A stretch of 28,042 nucleotides of DNA from Flavobacteriales bacterium UBA1531 (lineage in GTDB: Bacteria; Bacteroidota; Bacteroidia; Flavobacteriales_D; Sanyastnellaceae). The stretch spans positions 1 through 28,042 of the forward strand of contig DCPZ01000003.1 in the NCBI GenBank assembly GCA_002323795.1, in the 5' to 3' direction. Position 1 is the first letter of the stretch. The number at the start of each line of letters is the position of its first letter. The notes under the pieces were generated by a model. That model was given only the letters and a program-made list of their open reading frames with translations. It was not told where the DNA came from and made no database searches. The translations under genes and the position numbers were made by a program. Positions 1 through 7,796 of this stretch are shown here, in pieces.

Positions 1-1814
1 TGCCATCGGAGTCTGCAATCATTGAAGTAGAAGTTTTAGAATTTGATCCGCTTGAGGTGAATATCGTGGAGGAAACGATTCAACTTGAATGTAACGGATT
101 AGTGGACATTCAGGCGGTAGCGAATGGTGGATACGATTTGGCGGCTGGCGGCTTTTATGAATACGATTGGGAGGATCAAGACGGGAATAACTTGTTTGCC
201 TCTTGGTTTGACCCTTCATTGTTGTCTCTAAGCACGTGGCAAAATGCAGACGAGGTGTTTGTAACGGTGACGGATGCTTGTGGAATGGAAATGGTTGATA
301 GCGTAGAAATTACCTACAATATCCCTCCGATTGTAGTTACTGTGGACGAGCAAATTGATGTGCTCTGCAATGATCCTTTTAGCATCACAGCATCTGCAAC
401 GGGCACAGGTCCATTTAATTATACATGGTTGGACGGTGGTTCTTGGCTTGGCTGGGGTAATCCGTTGAATTGGGCAACAAGTTCTGACGAAAGCATTGTG
501 CTGGACGTCAGTGATGCCTGCGGTCAAGTGGAATCGGTAGACATCGAGATCACGGTGGATGCTCCTGAGGTTATTGTGACTCTGCCCGACGGTTTGGTCG
601 GACCTTGTACGGAGGTTTTCAATCTGCAAGCCGATGTAACCAGTGGCTCAGGAGGGTATCAATATTCATGGTTCCAGAACGGAATTAATATGAATGAAAG
701 TGGAGACAACATTGACGTCCAATTGACGGAAACGGCGACGTTTACGGTGAATGTGGATGATGGCTGTGGCCAAAGTGGAACGGATAATGCTCAAGTAGCT
801 ATTGACAACCCGCCGTTGGTCATTGAGTTGGGGCCAGATATCTATGGAAGCTGCGTAGATTACACATCAATCCCGGTGGATGTCATAAGTGGTTCTGGCG
901 ATTATCAATACGAATGGTTCGTTTCCGGTGAACCTTACGATGACGACGACGAAATTACCATTCAGTCTTATGTGACCATTCCGGTTGGTATCTTTGTTCA
1001 GGATGGTTGCGGCGGCTCGACAACCGACTCACTCGTTTACCATATCCCTGACATTCCGATTGTGCTCGAGATCACGCCATCAACAACCATCTGTGTTGGA
1101 GATGGGATGTCACTAGAAGCCCTTGCCATGGGTGGTGAGGAAGGATTCACATACTATTGGCCATCGCTTGGAACATATGGTCCGATCCAATACATCACTC
1201 CAACTCAATCGGCCACTTACCCGGTTATAGCTACAGACATTTGTGGAGATGAAATGGACATTGCAAGCACGGTAGAAGTGCAGTATCTATTCAGCGATTT
1301 TACAGTGAGTAGCACGGAGGAAAATGAGAACCGATATACTTTCAGAGCCACACCCAATCCACCGGAGCCTTATGTCGGAGCTTATGGATATGATTGGAAC
1401 TTTGGAGACGGATCAACCTCGGATGAACCTCTTGTTGTGCACGAGTTTGATGGTTTAAGCGACTACACTGTGACCCTCGACGTCACGAGCTGGGCGGGAT
1501 GTACGAATCAGTCCTATACAGTTGTGAGAGGTCCTGTTTTACTTTATGTACCAACTGCCTTTACTCCGAATAATGATGGAATCAATGATGCTTTCAAAGT
1601 GATTGGAGGTCAAATCAAGGATTACGAACTATGGATTATGAATCGTTGGGGAGAAATGGTGTTTCACAGCACTTCACTGGATGATTTCTGGATGGGTGAT
1701 GTGAATGGTGGAACGCATTTTGCTGAGAATGGAATTTACAATTGGATCATTCGATTAAAGGGATTCGATACAGATGCTGAAGAGTATACTGGAACGCTTC
1801 AGTTGATGCGTTAA
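1..1814 (+). CDS. T9SS-secreted PKD-like repeat protein, C-terminal part (5' end outside window)
   Basis: The frame is open from base 3, so the gene starts upstream; the GTG at 57 is only an internal valine. What is visible is about 600 residues of tandem PKD/Ig-like repeats carrying recurrent GSGGYQYSW / GSGDYQYEW motifs and paired cysteines, followed by a canonical PKD domain with the WNFGDG motif near base 1400. The last ~88 residues (1548-1811) begin VPTAFTPNNDGINDAFKV and contain NRWGE and GIYNW. That is the signature of the gliding-motility-associated type B sorting domain (CHU_C / TIGR04131 family). Family knowledge: such domains send proteins through the type IX secretion system to the surface or the medium. 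I infer an adhesin-like or surface structural role; the substrate is unknown. No strong terminator follows. Confidence 0.9.
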   Translation, partial: PSESAIIEVEVLEFDPLEVNIVEETIQLECNGLVDIQAVANGGYDLAAGGFYEYDWEDQDGNNLFASWFDPSLLSLSTWQNADEVFVTVTDACGMEMVDSVEITYNIPPIVVTVDEQIDVLCNDPFSITASATGTGPFNYTWLDGGSWLGWGNPLNWATSSDESIVLDVSDACGQVESVDIEITVDAPEVIVTLPDGLVGPCTEVFNLQADVTSGSGGYQYSWFQNGINMNESGDNIDVQLTETATFTVNVDDGCGQSGTDNAQVAIDNPPLVIELGPDIYGSCVDYTSIPVDVISGSGDYQYEWFVSGEPYDDDDEITIQSYVTIPVGIFVQDGCGGSTTDSLVYHIPDIPIVLEITPSTTICVGDGMSLEALAMGGEEGFTYYWPSLGTYGPIQYITPTQSATYPVIATDICGDEMDIASTVEVQYLFSDFTVSSTEENENRYTFRATPNPPEPYVGAYGYDWNFGDGSTSDEPLVVHEFDGLSDYTVTLDVTSWAGCTNQSYTVVRGPVLLYVPTAFTPNNDGINDAFKVIGGQIKDYELWIMNRWGEMVFHSTSLDDFWMGDVNGGTHFAENGIYNWIIRLKGFDTDAEEYTGTLQLMR

Positions 1815-1877
1815 AGGAAAACGAGCCTTTGGAGTGTAAATTTTAGGTGGTTTCCGTCTGACAAGTTCAAAACGATT

Positions 1878-1884
1878 TAATTTG
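1878..1884 (+). promoter_or_regulatory. Putative Bacteroidota -7 element of the sugar permease gene
   Basis: The sequence TAATTTG, a one-base-short version of TAnnTTTG, lies five bases before the ATG at 1890. No convincing -33 TTTG is present (TCTG at 1857-1860). If used, it would give an mRNA with essentially no leader. Confidence 0.35.
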
Positions 1885-1889
1885 CGGCC

Positions 1890-3206
1890 ATGAATATGAC
1901 CAAAGCAAAATCGTACCAAGGACCCTTTATCATTGTGACCTCTCTGTTCTTTATGTGGGGATTTATCACAGTGATGGTTGATGCCTTAATTCCACGTTTA
2001 AAGGATGTTTTTGAATTGACTTTTCTTCAAGCAGGACTGGTGCAATTTGCGTGGTTTGCGGCATACGGAATCTTGAGCATTCCTGGTGGAAACTTGATCG
2101 AGCGCATCGGATACAAACGGGGAATATTGACGGGGCTTGGACTCGCAGCCTTAGGTTGTCTTCTTTTTTATCCAGCTGCAGCTACTCGCGTTTATGGTTT
2201 GTTTTTACTCGCCTTATTTGTAGTAGCTGGAGGACTTACCATTTTGCAGGTTGCAGCCAATCCTTACATTTCCGTTCTTGGCTCTCCTGAGCGAGCATCT
2301 AGCCGGTTGAATCTTGCTCAGGCTTTTAATTCCTTAGGTACGACCATTGCGCCCATTGTGGCTGCAAGTTTTTTGTTGAGCGATCAGATCTTGTCGGGTG
2401 ACGAGCAAAGCCAACTCAATCCGGAGGCTTTGGACTTTTACCGCACAGCAGAGGCATCGGCCGTGCAAGGACCCTTTGTGGCTTTAGCCATGGGATTTCT
2501 AATGCTAGCTGTTTTGATTGGTGCAAGCAAATTACCCCGAATCCTCGGAGCCAATAGCGAAGGAGGTTTACGTGATGCTTGGAAGAATAAAACATTGCGT
2601 TTTGGGGCTATTGCAATTTTTGTTTACGTTGGTGCGGAAGTTGCCATCGGCTCTTACATGGTTGGCTACGGACTTGAGTTGGGCGTTGGAGAAATTATTC
2701 GCGACAATGCTGCTCTGTCTTCTATGGCAGCTTTGGCTGCCAGTATCAGGGGAATGTCACTTGAGGGCATCGACGCCAAAGGATTAATCGGAGCTTTGCT
2801 GACCTTTTACTGGGGTGGTGCGATGATAGGTCGCTTCATAGGAAGTGCTTTGATGCAGCGGATTGCGCCAAATAAACTTCTTTCTATTTTCGCTTTAGGT
2901 GCGGCAACGATGGTTGTGCTGAGCCTCTTGACCTCCGGAGTTACGGCACTTCTTGCTCTTTTGGCTGTTGGGTTATTCAATAGCATCATGTTTCCAACGA
3001 TCTTTACCTTAGGAATTGGAGAGTTGGGGGATTTAAAGCCGTTAGGCAGTGGTATTCTGTGTACCGCGATTGTAGGAGGTGCATTCATACCGCCAGCTGT
3101 GGGTGCTTTAGCCGATGGCTCTGGTTTTGCAGTAGCCCTGGTACTTCCTGTTCTATGTTACCTGTACATTCAGTATTTCGCAACTAAAGTTGCCGGCAGG
3201 AATTGA
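1890..3206 (+). CDS. Sugar MFS transporter of the FucP/GluP (FHS) family
   Basis: The 438-residue protein has about twelve hydrophobic segments and is an inner-membrane sugar:H+ symporter. It begins near GPFIIVTSLFFMWGF, a hallmark of the fucose/glucose-galactose permease (FHS) branch of the major facilitator superfamily. MFS motif A is seen as GNLIERIGYKRG (about residues 66-78), and the family motif QVAANPYISVLG follows TM4. Length matches FucP (438 in E. coli) and GluP. Whether it takes fucose, glucose/galactose or N-acetylglucosamine cannot be told from sequence alone, and no sugar catabolic genes sit beside it. ATG 1890 was chosen because it follows a promoter-like element and puts the conserved N-terminus at residue 11. 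A long extra segment between TM6 and TM7 is typical of this family in Bacteroidota. Confidence 0.9.
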   Translation: MNMTKAKSYQGPFIIVTSLFFMWGFITVMVDALIPRLKDVFELTFLQAGLVQFAWFAAYGILSIPGGNLIERIGYKRGILTGLGLAALGCLLFYPAAATRVYGLFLLALFVVAGGLTILQVAANPYISVLGSPERASSRLNLAQAFNSLGTTIAPIVAASFLLSDQILSGDEQSQLNPEALDFYRTAEASAVQGPFVALAMGFLMLAVLIGASKLPRILGANSEGGLRDAWKNKTLRFGAIAIFVYVGAEVAIGSYMVGYGLELGVGEIIRDNAALSSMAALAASIRGMSLEGIDAKGLIGALLTFYWGGAMIGRFIGSALMQRIAPNKLLSIFALGAATMVVLSLLTSGVTALLALLAVGLFNSIMFPTIFTLGIGELGDLKPLGSGILCTAIVGGAFIPPAVGALADGSGFAVALVLPVLCYLYIQYFATKVAGRN

Positions 3207-3323
3207 GCGGCTAACAGCTCGGTAATTCCGGAAGTTTGGCGGCTGGATTTGATAAGAATTGTAAAAAGGTTATGCACAATGCCAACCTTTTGAGCGGAAA
3301 TGCTGTTCTTTCGCTGAGCGAAC

Positions 3324-3331
3324 TATGTTTG
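3324..3331 (+). promoter_or_regulatory. Putative -7 promoter element of the 47-aa protein gene
   Basis: The bases TATGTTTG fit TAnnTTTG and lie 31 bases upstream of the ATG at 3363. The -33 region shows no good TTTG at the usual ~19-base spacing. Confidence 0.4.
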
Positions 3332-3362
3332 TTTCGTATCTTAAGTATTAAAGATTACAGCT

Positions 3363-3506
3363 ATGGCCCGGAAAAAGCGTGCAAAGGAATTGCAACCCAA
3401 CATCAAAGTCCGACTTGATCGTCGAACAGTTATTACGGTGCGAGATGAGGAGAAGCTTGCCTTTTGGAAAGAAAAATATCCAGAGTTAGAAGTTCTGGAA
3501 AGCTAA
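3363..3506 (+). CDS. Small basic conserved-looking protein, 47 aa
   Basis: This short frame reads MARKKRAKELQPNIKV... and ends ...ELEVLES. The first eight residues are strongly basic (RKKRAK). The remainder alternates charged and hydrophobic residues, including a LAFWKEKYP stretch that looks like a short amphipathic helix. It has no cysteine, signal peptide or membrane segment. It sits in its own transcription unit, with a TAnnTTTG element 31 bases upstream and a strong hairpin terminator 58 bases downstream, which argues that it is expressed. I do not recognise the family. The basic tail suggests an RNA- or ribosome-associated protein, but that is inference. It overlaps a 60-codon frame (3236-3418) that shows no coding character. 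Confidence 0.7.
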   Translation: MARKKRAKELQPNIKVRLDRRTVITVRDEEKLAFWKEKYPELEVLES

Positions 3507-3563
3507 TTGCGCGAATTCGTTCGGTAGATTAGGTCACCGAGCAATCGCGTTTCATAAAGACTG

Positions 3564-3592
3564 AAAAAGCCGGATGATGTCCGGCTTTTTTT
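3564..3592. terminator. Bidirectional rho-independent terminator
   Basis: A perfect stem GCCGGA / TCCGGC with loop TGATG is flanked by five A on the left and seven T on the right, so it can work in both directions. It lies between two convergent genes, the 47-aa protein (plus) and the winged-helix protein (minus). Confidence 0.85.
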
Positions 3593-3631
3593 GACTCACG
3601 ATGAAGCGAATCTTTGAGAAGGGAATTGACC

Positions 3632-3901
3632 TTAGGCAATTTCAGCTTGCTTCCAAGGAGCAAAAGCCAATTGCTCTCGTCCTTTTTTCGTGAGGGTGTA
3701 ACCATTTTTATTTTGCAACATACCATCTAAGTATAAATTGGTGATGCGTTCACCTATCCTCGCCTGACCAACACTCAAGTCTGTATCCGCTTCAATGCGC
3801 TTCCAAAAGTTTCTTTCCAACACGGCAAGGCGAATGTGTGACTGCTGCTCTTGCTTGTATGTGTGGATGATGTCGAGGATCATGTAATCGTACTTGTCCA
3901 T
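3632..3901 (-). CDS. Small winged-helix-like protein, 89 aa
   Basis: The product begins MDKYDYMILDIIHTYKQEQQ and has a helix-rich first half. It then shows a segment typical of a winged helix: recognition-helix-like GERITNLYLDGML followed by a wing-like NGYTLTKKGREQL. The YxLTxKGxxxL pattern is common in PadR/MarR-like and archaeal-type wHTH proteins. No other domain is present, so it is either a small DNA-binding regulator or a protein-interaction wHTH. Its leftward transcript would end at the shared terminator 3564-3592. A possible promoter TACTTTGC (minus strand, 3959-3966) is 57 bases upstream of the ATG. The 216-base gap to aat holds nothing else I can identify. The wHTH assignment is by pattern only. 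Confidence 0.7.
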   Translation of the reverse strand: MDKYDYMILDIIHTYKQEQQSHIRLAVLERNFWKRIEADTDLSVGQARIGERITNLYLDGMLQNKNGYTLTKKGREQLAFAPWKQAEIA

Positions 3902-4117
3902 GAGTGGGTGATTGTAGAGGTTAGGTTTTGGTTGTGTGCAGCCAGATGGACTACAAGCGCAAAGTAGCAGGCTACAGCTACAAACGCCCCCACAATCACC
4001 AGAGAAATATGAACGAATTGTTAACGACTCTCAGAAAGATGTTGAAGACTTGTGAATAGCTCAAAAAACAGATGCCTCATGCCCTTGAAACCAGAGAGAT
4101 GCGTGCTCAAGATGGCA

Positions 4118-4825
4118 TCAGTTCTTATCGCCGAGTTCTAAATTCCAACGGCCGCGAATTGTTTTTCCATTGTTCAGATGAGTCCTCAGCAAAGACATGA
4201 ATTCATCGCGTTGGATTTCGATGGCTCCAAGGCTGCTGAGATGGTTGTTTTGAATCTGACAATCAATCGGTCCAAAGTGGTTGCGTCTTGCCCATTCAAT
4301 GAGATGGATAAAGGCGATTTTGGAGGCGTTGCTCTCACTGGAATACATACTTTCTCCAAAAAACATGCGCCCTATGGATACACCATATAAGCCTCCAATG
4401 AGCTTTCCGTTCCGCCAAGTTTCAAATGAATGAGCCAATCCCAATTCATGGAGTCGCAGATAAGCCTGAACGATTTCCTCAGAAATCCAAGTTCCCTCAC
4501 CGTCTTTCCTCAATTCTCCACAATTGCGAATCACCTCCTCAAATTTCGTGTCGACCTTGACTTGAAAGTCTTTTCGGTTGAGCACATTGCGCATACTCTT
4601 CGATATTTTGAGGTCTTCAAGACGCGCTATGCATCGTTTTTCAGGAGCCCACCAGAGTATGGGGTCATTTTCACCGTACCACGGAAAAATGCCTCCTTCG
4701 TAGGCTGCGATGAGGCGCGCTTCATTCAGGTCTCCACCAATGGCGAGCAATCCTTCCCAAGCTTCATGCAATGGAGGGAAGCCAATGGTGTCATCCAACA
4801 TGGCTATGCGCGGCTGTTCTGTCAT
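4118..4825 (-). CDS. aat: Leucyl/phenylalanyl-tRNA--protein transferase
   Basis: The 235-residue enzyme transfers Leu or Phe from aminoacyl-tRNA to the N-terminal Lys/Arg of proteins, marking them for ClpS/ClpAP in the bacterial N-degron pathway; it acts in the cytosol. Recognised by FPPLHEAWEGLLAIGGDL near the start, GIFPWY and WWAPEKRC, then the core GGLYGVSIGRMFFGESMYS and SNASKIAF, and a C-terminal DCQIQNNHLSSLGA. All are typical of the Aat family, and the length matches (E. coli Aat 234). ATG 4825 gives the expected N-terminus. A promoter-like TATCTTCG (minus, 4842-4849) lies 16 bases upstream. It diverges from the Nudix gene starting at 4885, and the two promoters face away from each other in a 59-base gap. 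Confidence 0.95.
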   Translation of the reverse strand: MTEQPRIAMLDDTIGFPPLHEAWEGLLAIGGDLNEARLIAAYEGGIFPWYGENDPILWWAPEKRCIARLEDLKISKSMRNVLNRKDFQVKVDTKFEEVIRNCGELRKDGEGTWISEEIVQAYLRLHELGLAHSFETWRNGKLIGGLYGVSIGRMFFGESMYSSESNASKIAFIHLIEWARRNHFGPIDCQIQNNHLSSLGAIEIQRDEFMSLLRTHLNNGKTIRGRWNLELGDKN

Positions 4826-4872
4826 CGTGGTATTTCTTCGTCGAAGATAATGGATGCTCGTACATTCTGCCG

Positions 4873-4880
4873 CATTTTTG
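4873..4880 (+). promoter_or_regulatory. Possible -7 element directly before the Nudix gene
   Basis: CATTTTTG differs from TAnnTTTG by one base and stands exactly four bases before the ATG at 4885, the same spacing seen at other genes here. Weak on its own. Confidence 0.3.
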
Positions 4881-4884
4881 AGTC

Positions 4885-5562
4885 ATGATTGAGCAACATC
4901 TACAATTCATTCAATCGTTGTCCAATAGCATCAAAAGTGAGGGAATTTCATTTGGCGAAATGGCGGATGCGTCTATGCCATTTAAGCGTCCATCCGCAGC
5001 TGATGCGTTAGTGCAGCGTGCGGACATTCGGCACGCATCCGTTCTGCTGGCGCTCGTTCCACAGAATGGAAAATGGTGTCTTGTTTTGATGAAACGAACT
5101 GAATATCCAGGAGTACACAGTGGACAAATATCAATACCTGGTGGGGAGTTTGAAGCAACAGATTCCAACGCAAGAGAAACGGCGCTGCGTGAGTTCAATG
5201 AAGAGATGGGAGTTGCTCTGAATGGCAAAGAGATATTTGCCCAACTTACAGATCGATACATCCCCCCAAGTCAATTCATTGTAACGCCATTCCTAGCCTG
5301 TCTCACGCGCATGCCCAATTGGAACATTGATAAGACTGAAGTGGCCGCTTTACTCATTATTCCCGTCGAGCAATTCTTGTCGAATGATTCACTGAGAATG
5401 ACTGAAATTGGACTGGCTGCGGGGTCCACCATTTCACTTCCAGCCTATCACTATCAAGAGCACGTCATTTGGGGAGCAACAGCGATCATGCTGACTGAAT
5501 TTGTTGCAGCTTGGAAAAGTACTTTTTCAGATCCCGTTGCAGCAGCGTCCGTGGTTGTGTGA
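4885..5562 (+). CDS. Nudix hydrolase, CoA pyrophosphatase (NudL-like)
   Basis: The 225-residue protein carries a Nudix fold from about residue 50. The segment VLMKRTEYPGVHSGQISIPGG (about 67-87, just over the UPF0035 consensus block) marks the CoA pyrophosphatase subfamily. The Nudix helix follows, with the catalytic REFNEEMG at 102-109. The first Nudix-box Glu is Asp (in ATDS), which is usual for this subfamily. The predicted reaction is hydrolysis of CoA or oxidised CoA to phosphopantetheine and 3',5'-ADP. ATG 4885 was chosen because the region upstream holds the divergent promoters. The HEAT-like gene follows 30 bases after its stop but seems to have its own promoter. Substrate assignment rests on family motif only. 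Confidence 0.88.
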   Translation: MIEQHLQFIQSLSNSIKSEGISFGEMADASMPFKRPSAADALVQRADIRHASVLLALVPQNGKWCLVLMKRTEYPGVHSGQISIPGGEFEATDSNARETALREFNEEMGVALNGKEIFAQLTDRYIPPSQFIVTPFLACLTRMPNWNIDKTEVAALLIIPVEQFLSNDSLRMTEIGLAAGSTISLPAYHYQEHVIWGATAIMLTEFVAAWKSTFSDPVAAASVVV

Positions 5563-5580
5563 TTCCTCTTTGATGTGCTG

Positions 5581-5588
5581 TACTTTTG
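5581..5588 (+). promoter_or_regulatory. -7 promoter element four bases before a start codon
   Basis: A perfect TACTTTTG is followed by CGGC and then the ATG at 5593. With the usual Bacteroidota distance to +1, transcription would begin at or next to the start codon, giving a leaderless mRNA. It also argues against starting translation at the in-frame GTG at 5575. Confidence 0.5.
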
Positions 5589-5592
5589 CGGC

Positions 5593-6099
5593 ATGAATTC
5601 CATAGTACACTTGATTTCAGGTAGCGAGCAAGACGCCTTGAATGCCCTAGAACAGGCAAAGGAAAGCGGAAACATTCAGTGGGTGCGTCCTATGCTTGAA
5701 GCCTTTCGTGATCGTCCTGAAGGGCTTCTGCGAACAGAAATCGGCTCGATGCTCGGCGCTCTCAAGATTTCAGATGGAGCGGAGGTGATGGGAGATGCTC
5801 TAGAAGATCCGGATTTTGAGGCGGTGCACGCAGACATCATTGGCTTTTTATGGAGCTGTGGTTTTCAATCTGAGGATCAACTGCGCTCTGTCGTGAATTG
5901 CGCTGCAGATGGTGATTTTAGATGCGCCATGGAGGCATTAACTTGGATCGAGGAGTTGGAATCGGTCAACGATGAAAATGCCCTTTGGGATGCGTTGTTG
6001 ATTATTCGTGGTGTTACAGAAGAAGGACGTTCGGACGGAACGCAACCATTGTTTGAGGCGATGCACAAGGCGTTAAGTTTGCTCGAGAGAACGCAGTGA
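5593..6099 (+). CDS. HEAT-repeat-like cytosolic protein of unknown function, 168 aa
   Basis: The protein (MNSIVHLISGSEQDAL...) is acidic and almost entirely helical in character. Helix pairs such as WVRPMLEAFRDRPEGLLRTEI, followed by MLGALKISDGAEVMGDALED and later ENALWDALLIIRGV, recall degenerate HEAT or armadillo units. There is no signal peptide, membrane span or catalytic motif. I do not recognise a named family; proteins of this type usually serve as protein-binding scaffolds. The start was set at ATG 5593 rather than GTG 5575 because a promoter element occupies 5581-5588. Its stop is only 16 bases from the stop of the convergent carboxylase gene, and no terminator is visible between them. 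Confidence 0.75.
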   Translation: MNSIVHLISGSEQDALNALEQAKESGNIQWVRPMLEAFRDRPEGLLRTEIGSMLGALKISDGAEVMGDALEDPDFEAVHADIIGFLWSCGFQSEDQLRSVVNCAADGDFRCAMEALTWIEELESVNDENALWDALLIIRGVTEEGRSDGTQPLFEAMHKALSLLERTQ

Positions 6100-6115
6100 T
6101 AGGTGCTCCTCGATC

Positions 6116-7759
6116 TTAAGTCTGAATCATACCTGTTCGAAATGGCTCGATGGGAGCGTGACTGGCCATGGAGATGCCGCTGCTGATCCAATGGCGCGTG
6201 TCTTCAGGATCGATGATTGCATCTACCCAAAGCCTTGCCGCTGCATAAATGGGTGAAGTCTGGTGTTCATACTTTGAGGCGAGGGAGTCAAAAAGCTCTT
6301 TTTGTGCGGTTTCGTCGGGTTTTTCACCCTTTTTTTTGAGACGCGCTATCTCAATTTGTTGCAAAACTTTCGCGGCTTGTTCACCACCCATAACAGCGAG
6401 TTTAGCAGATGGCCATGCTACGATGAGTCGGGGGTCATAAGCTTTGCCACACATGGCGTAATTTCCTGCGCCATAGCTGTTGCCAACGATGACAGTAAAC
6501 TTTGGAACAGTTGAATTTGCAACTGCATTGACCATTTTCGCTCCATCTTTGATGATACCGCCGTGTTCGCTGCGTGAGCCCACCATGAAGCCTGTGACAT
6601 CTTGCAAAAAGATCAACGGAATTCCTTTTTGATTGCAATTCATGATGAACCGTGCAGATTTGTCAGCACTGTCCGAGTAGATTACCCCTCCAAATTGCAT
6701 TCCATCTTTTTTTGACTTCACCAATTTTCTTTGATTGGCAACGATGCCTACACTCCAGCCATCGATCCGTGCGTAGCCAGTGATGATGGTCTTTCCGTAT
6801 TCTTTTTTGTACTCTGTAAACGAATCAGCATCCACGAGGGATTTGATCAGTTCATGTGTAGCATAAGGCTGATTCCGCTCACCAGGTAATACGCTGCAGA
6901 TGCCAGGTCCATTTGGCTTATTGGATTTTTCTCGGCTGAAGCCCGCTGGGTTGGTTTCAATGCTTTGATGCCCAATGAGCTTTCGAATGGTGTGTAGCGC
7001 GTCTTCGTCATTCTTACATTTATAATCGGTCACTCCACTGATGCCACTGTGAGTGTCAGCGCCACCAAGCGTTTCGTTATCAACGTCTTCGCCAATGGCT
7101 GCTCGAACCAAGAAGCTGCCAGCAAGAAAAATGGACCCGGTGTCCTCCACGATGAGTGCTTCGTCGCTCATGATGGGCAGGTAGGCACCGCCCGCGACAC
7201 ATGAGCCCATCACTGCAGCGATCTGTGGTATCCCCATGGCACTCATCTTTGCGTTGTTTCGAAACATTCTACCAAAGTGTTCTTTATCTGGGAATATTTC
7301 GTCCTGCATCGGCAAGAAGACGCCAGCACTATCTACCAAGTAAATAATCGGGATGCGATTTTCCATCGCGATTTCTTGAGCGCGTAGATTTTTCTTACCA
7401 GTAATCGGAAACCAAGCTCCGGCTTTTACAGTTGCATCATTTGCCACGGCGATTACCGTTTTCCCAACGACCTGCCCAATTTGAATTACAACCCCGCCAG
7501 CAGGGCATCCACCATGCTCATCGTACATTCCCTCACCTGCCAGACCTCCGATTTCAATCGGTCGTGATCCGGGGTCAAATAGGAGCTCAAGGCGCTCTCG
7601 AGCGGTTTTCTTTCCTTTCGAATGCTCTTTGTCGATGCGTTTTTGCCCTCCACCTTTTGCAGCTATTTGAATGCGATCACGAATGGGAGTCCATAGCAAT
7701 CGCATGGCGTCCTCGTTTCGGTTGGCCTCGATGGATTGAGAAGATTGGTTGTTCGGCAT
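6116..7759 (-). CDS. Acyl-CoA carboxylase carboxyltransferase (beta) subunit, methylcrotonyl-CoA-carboxylase-like
   Basis: The 547-residue protein is a biotin-dependent carboxyltransferase (PF01039). It moves CO2 from carboxybiotin to an acyl-CoA in the cytosol, and the resemblance is closest to the methylcrotonyl-CoA carboxylase beta branch (leucine breakdown). Visible signatures are DSAGVFLPMQDEIFPDKEHFG in the N-terminal half, MGSCVAGGAYLPIMSDEA in the acyl-CoA oxyanion region, and in the C-terminal half DVTGFMVGSRSEHGGIIKDG, SYGAGNYAMCG and VMGGEQAA. These blocks follow the MCCB order closely; propionyl-CoA carboxylase beta is the main alternative. The biotin carboxylase/BCCP partner is not adjacent. 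ATG 7759 is preceded at four bases by TAACTTTA, a near-match to the -7 element. It diverges from the ABC importer cassette. Confidence 0.88.
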   Translation of the reverse strand: MPNNQSSQSIEANRNEDAMRLLWTPIRDRIQIAAKGGGQKRIDKEHSKGKKTARERLELLFDPGSRPIEIGGLAGEGMYDEHGGCPAGGVVIQIGQVVGKTVIAVANDATVKAGAWFPITGKKNLRAQEIAMENRIPIIYLVDSAGVFLPMQDEIFPDKEHFGRMFRNNAKMSAMGIPQIAAVMGSCVAGGAYLPIMSDEALIVEDTGSIFLAGSFLVRAAIGEDVDNETLGGADTHSGISGVTDYKCKNDEDALHTIRKLIGHQSIETNPAGFSREKSNKPNGPGICSVLPGERNQPYATHELIKSLVDADSFTEYKKEYGKTIITGYARIDGWSVGIVANQRKLVKSKKDGMQFGGVIYSDSADKSARFIMNCNQKGIPLIFLQDVTGFMVGSRSEHGGIIKDGAKMVNAVANSTVPKFTVIVGNSYGAGNYAMCGKAYDPRLIVAWPSAKLAVMGGEQAAKVLQQIEIARLKKKGEKPDETAQKELFDSLASKYEHQTSPIYAAARLWVDAIIDPEDTRHWISSGISMASHAPIEPFRTGMIQT

Positions 7760-7763
7760 GTGG

Positions 7764-7771
7764 TAAAGTTA
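7764..7771 (-). promoter_or_regulatory. Possible -7 element of the carboxyltransferase gene
   Basis: Read on the minus strand this is TAACTTTA, one base off TAnnTTTG, followed by CCAC and the ATG at 7759. The spacer is again exactly four bases. Confidence 0.3.
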
Positions 7772-7781
7772 AGTGGAGCGG

Positions 7782-7789
7782 TACATTTG
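7782..7789 (+). promoter_or_regulatory. -7 promoter element of the ABC importer operon
   Basis: A perfect TACATTTG ends seven bases before the GTG at 7797. It lies inside the longer open frame that could start at GTG 7773, so it favours the later start. No Fur-box-like palindrome was recognised around it. Confidence 0.45.
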
Positions 7790-7796
7790 TTGCATC

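Noticed and set aside
3236..3418. 60-codon frame overlapping the 47-residue gene
   Set aside because: It has no promoter-to-start relation, ordinary non-coding composition, and is out of frame with the better-supported small gene, whose own promoter lies inside it.
4430..4888. 152-codon open frame on the plus strand, antisense to aat
   Set aside because: It is fully covered by the well-conserved aat gene on the other strand and shows no domain, signal or promoter of its own.
5575..5592. GTG at 5575 as the start of the HEAT-like protein
   Set aside because: A perfect -7 promoter element occupies 5581-5588, and the ATG at 5593 follows it at the spacing seen for other genes.
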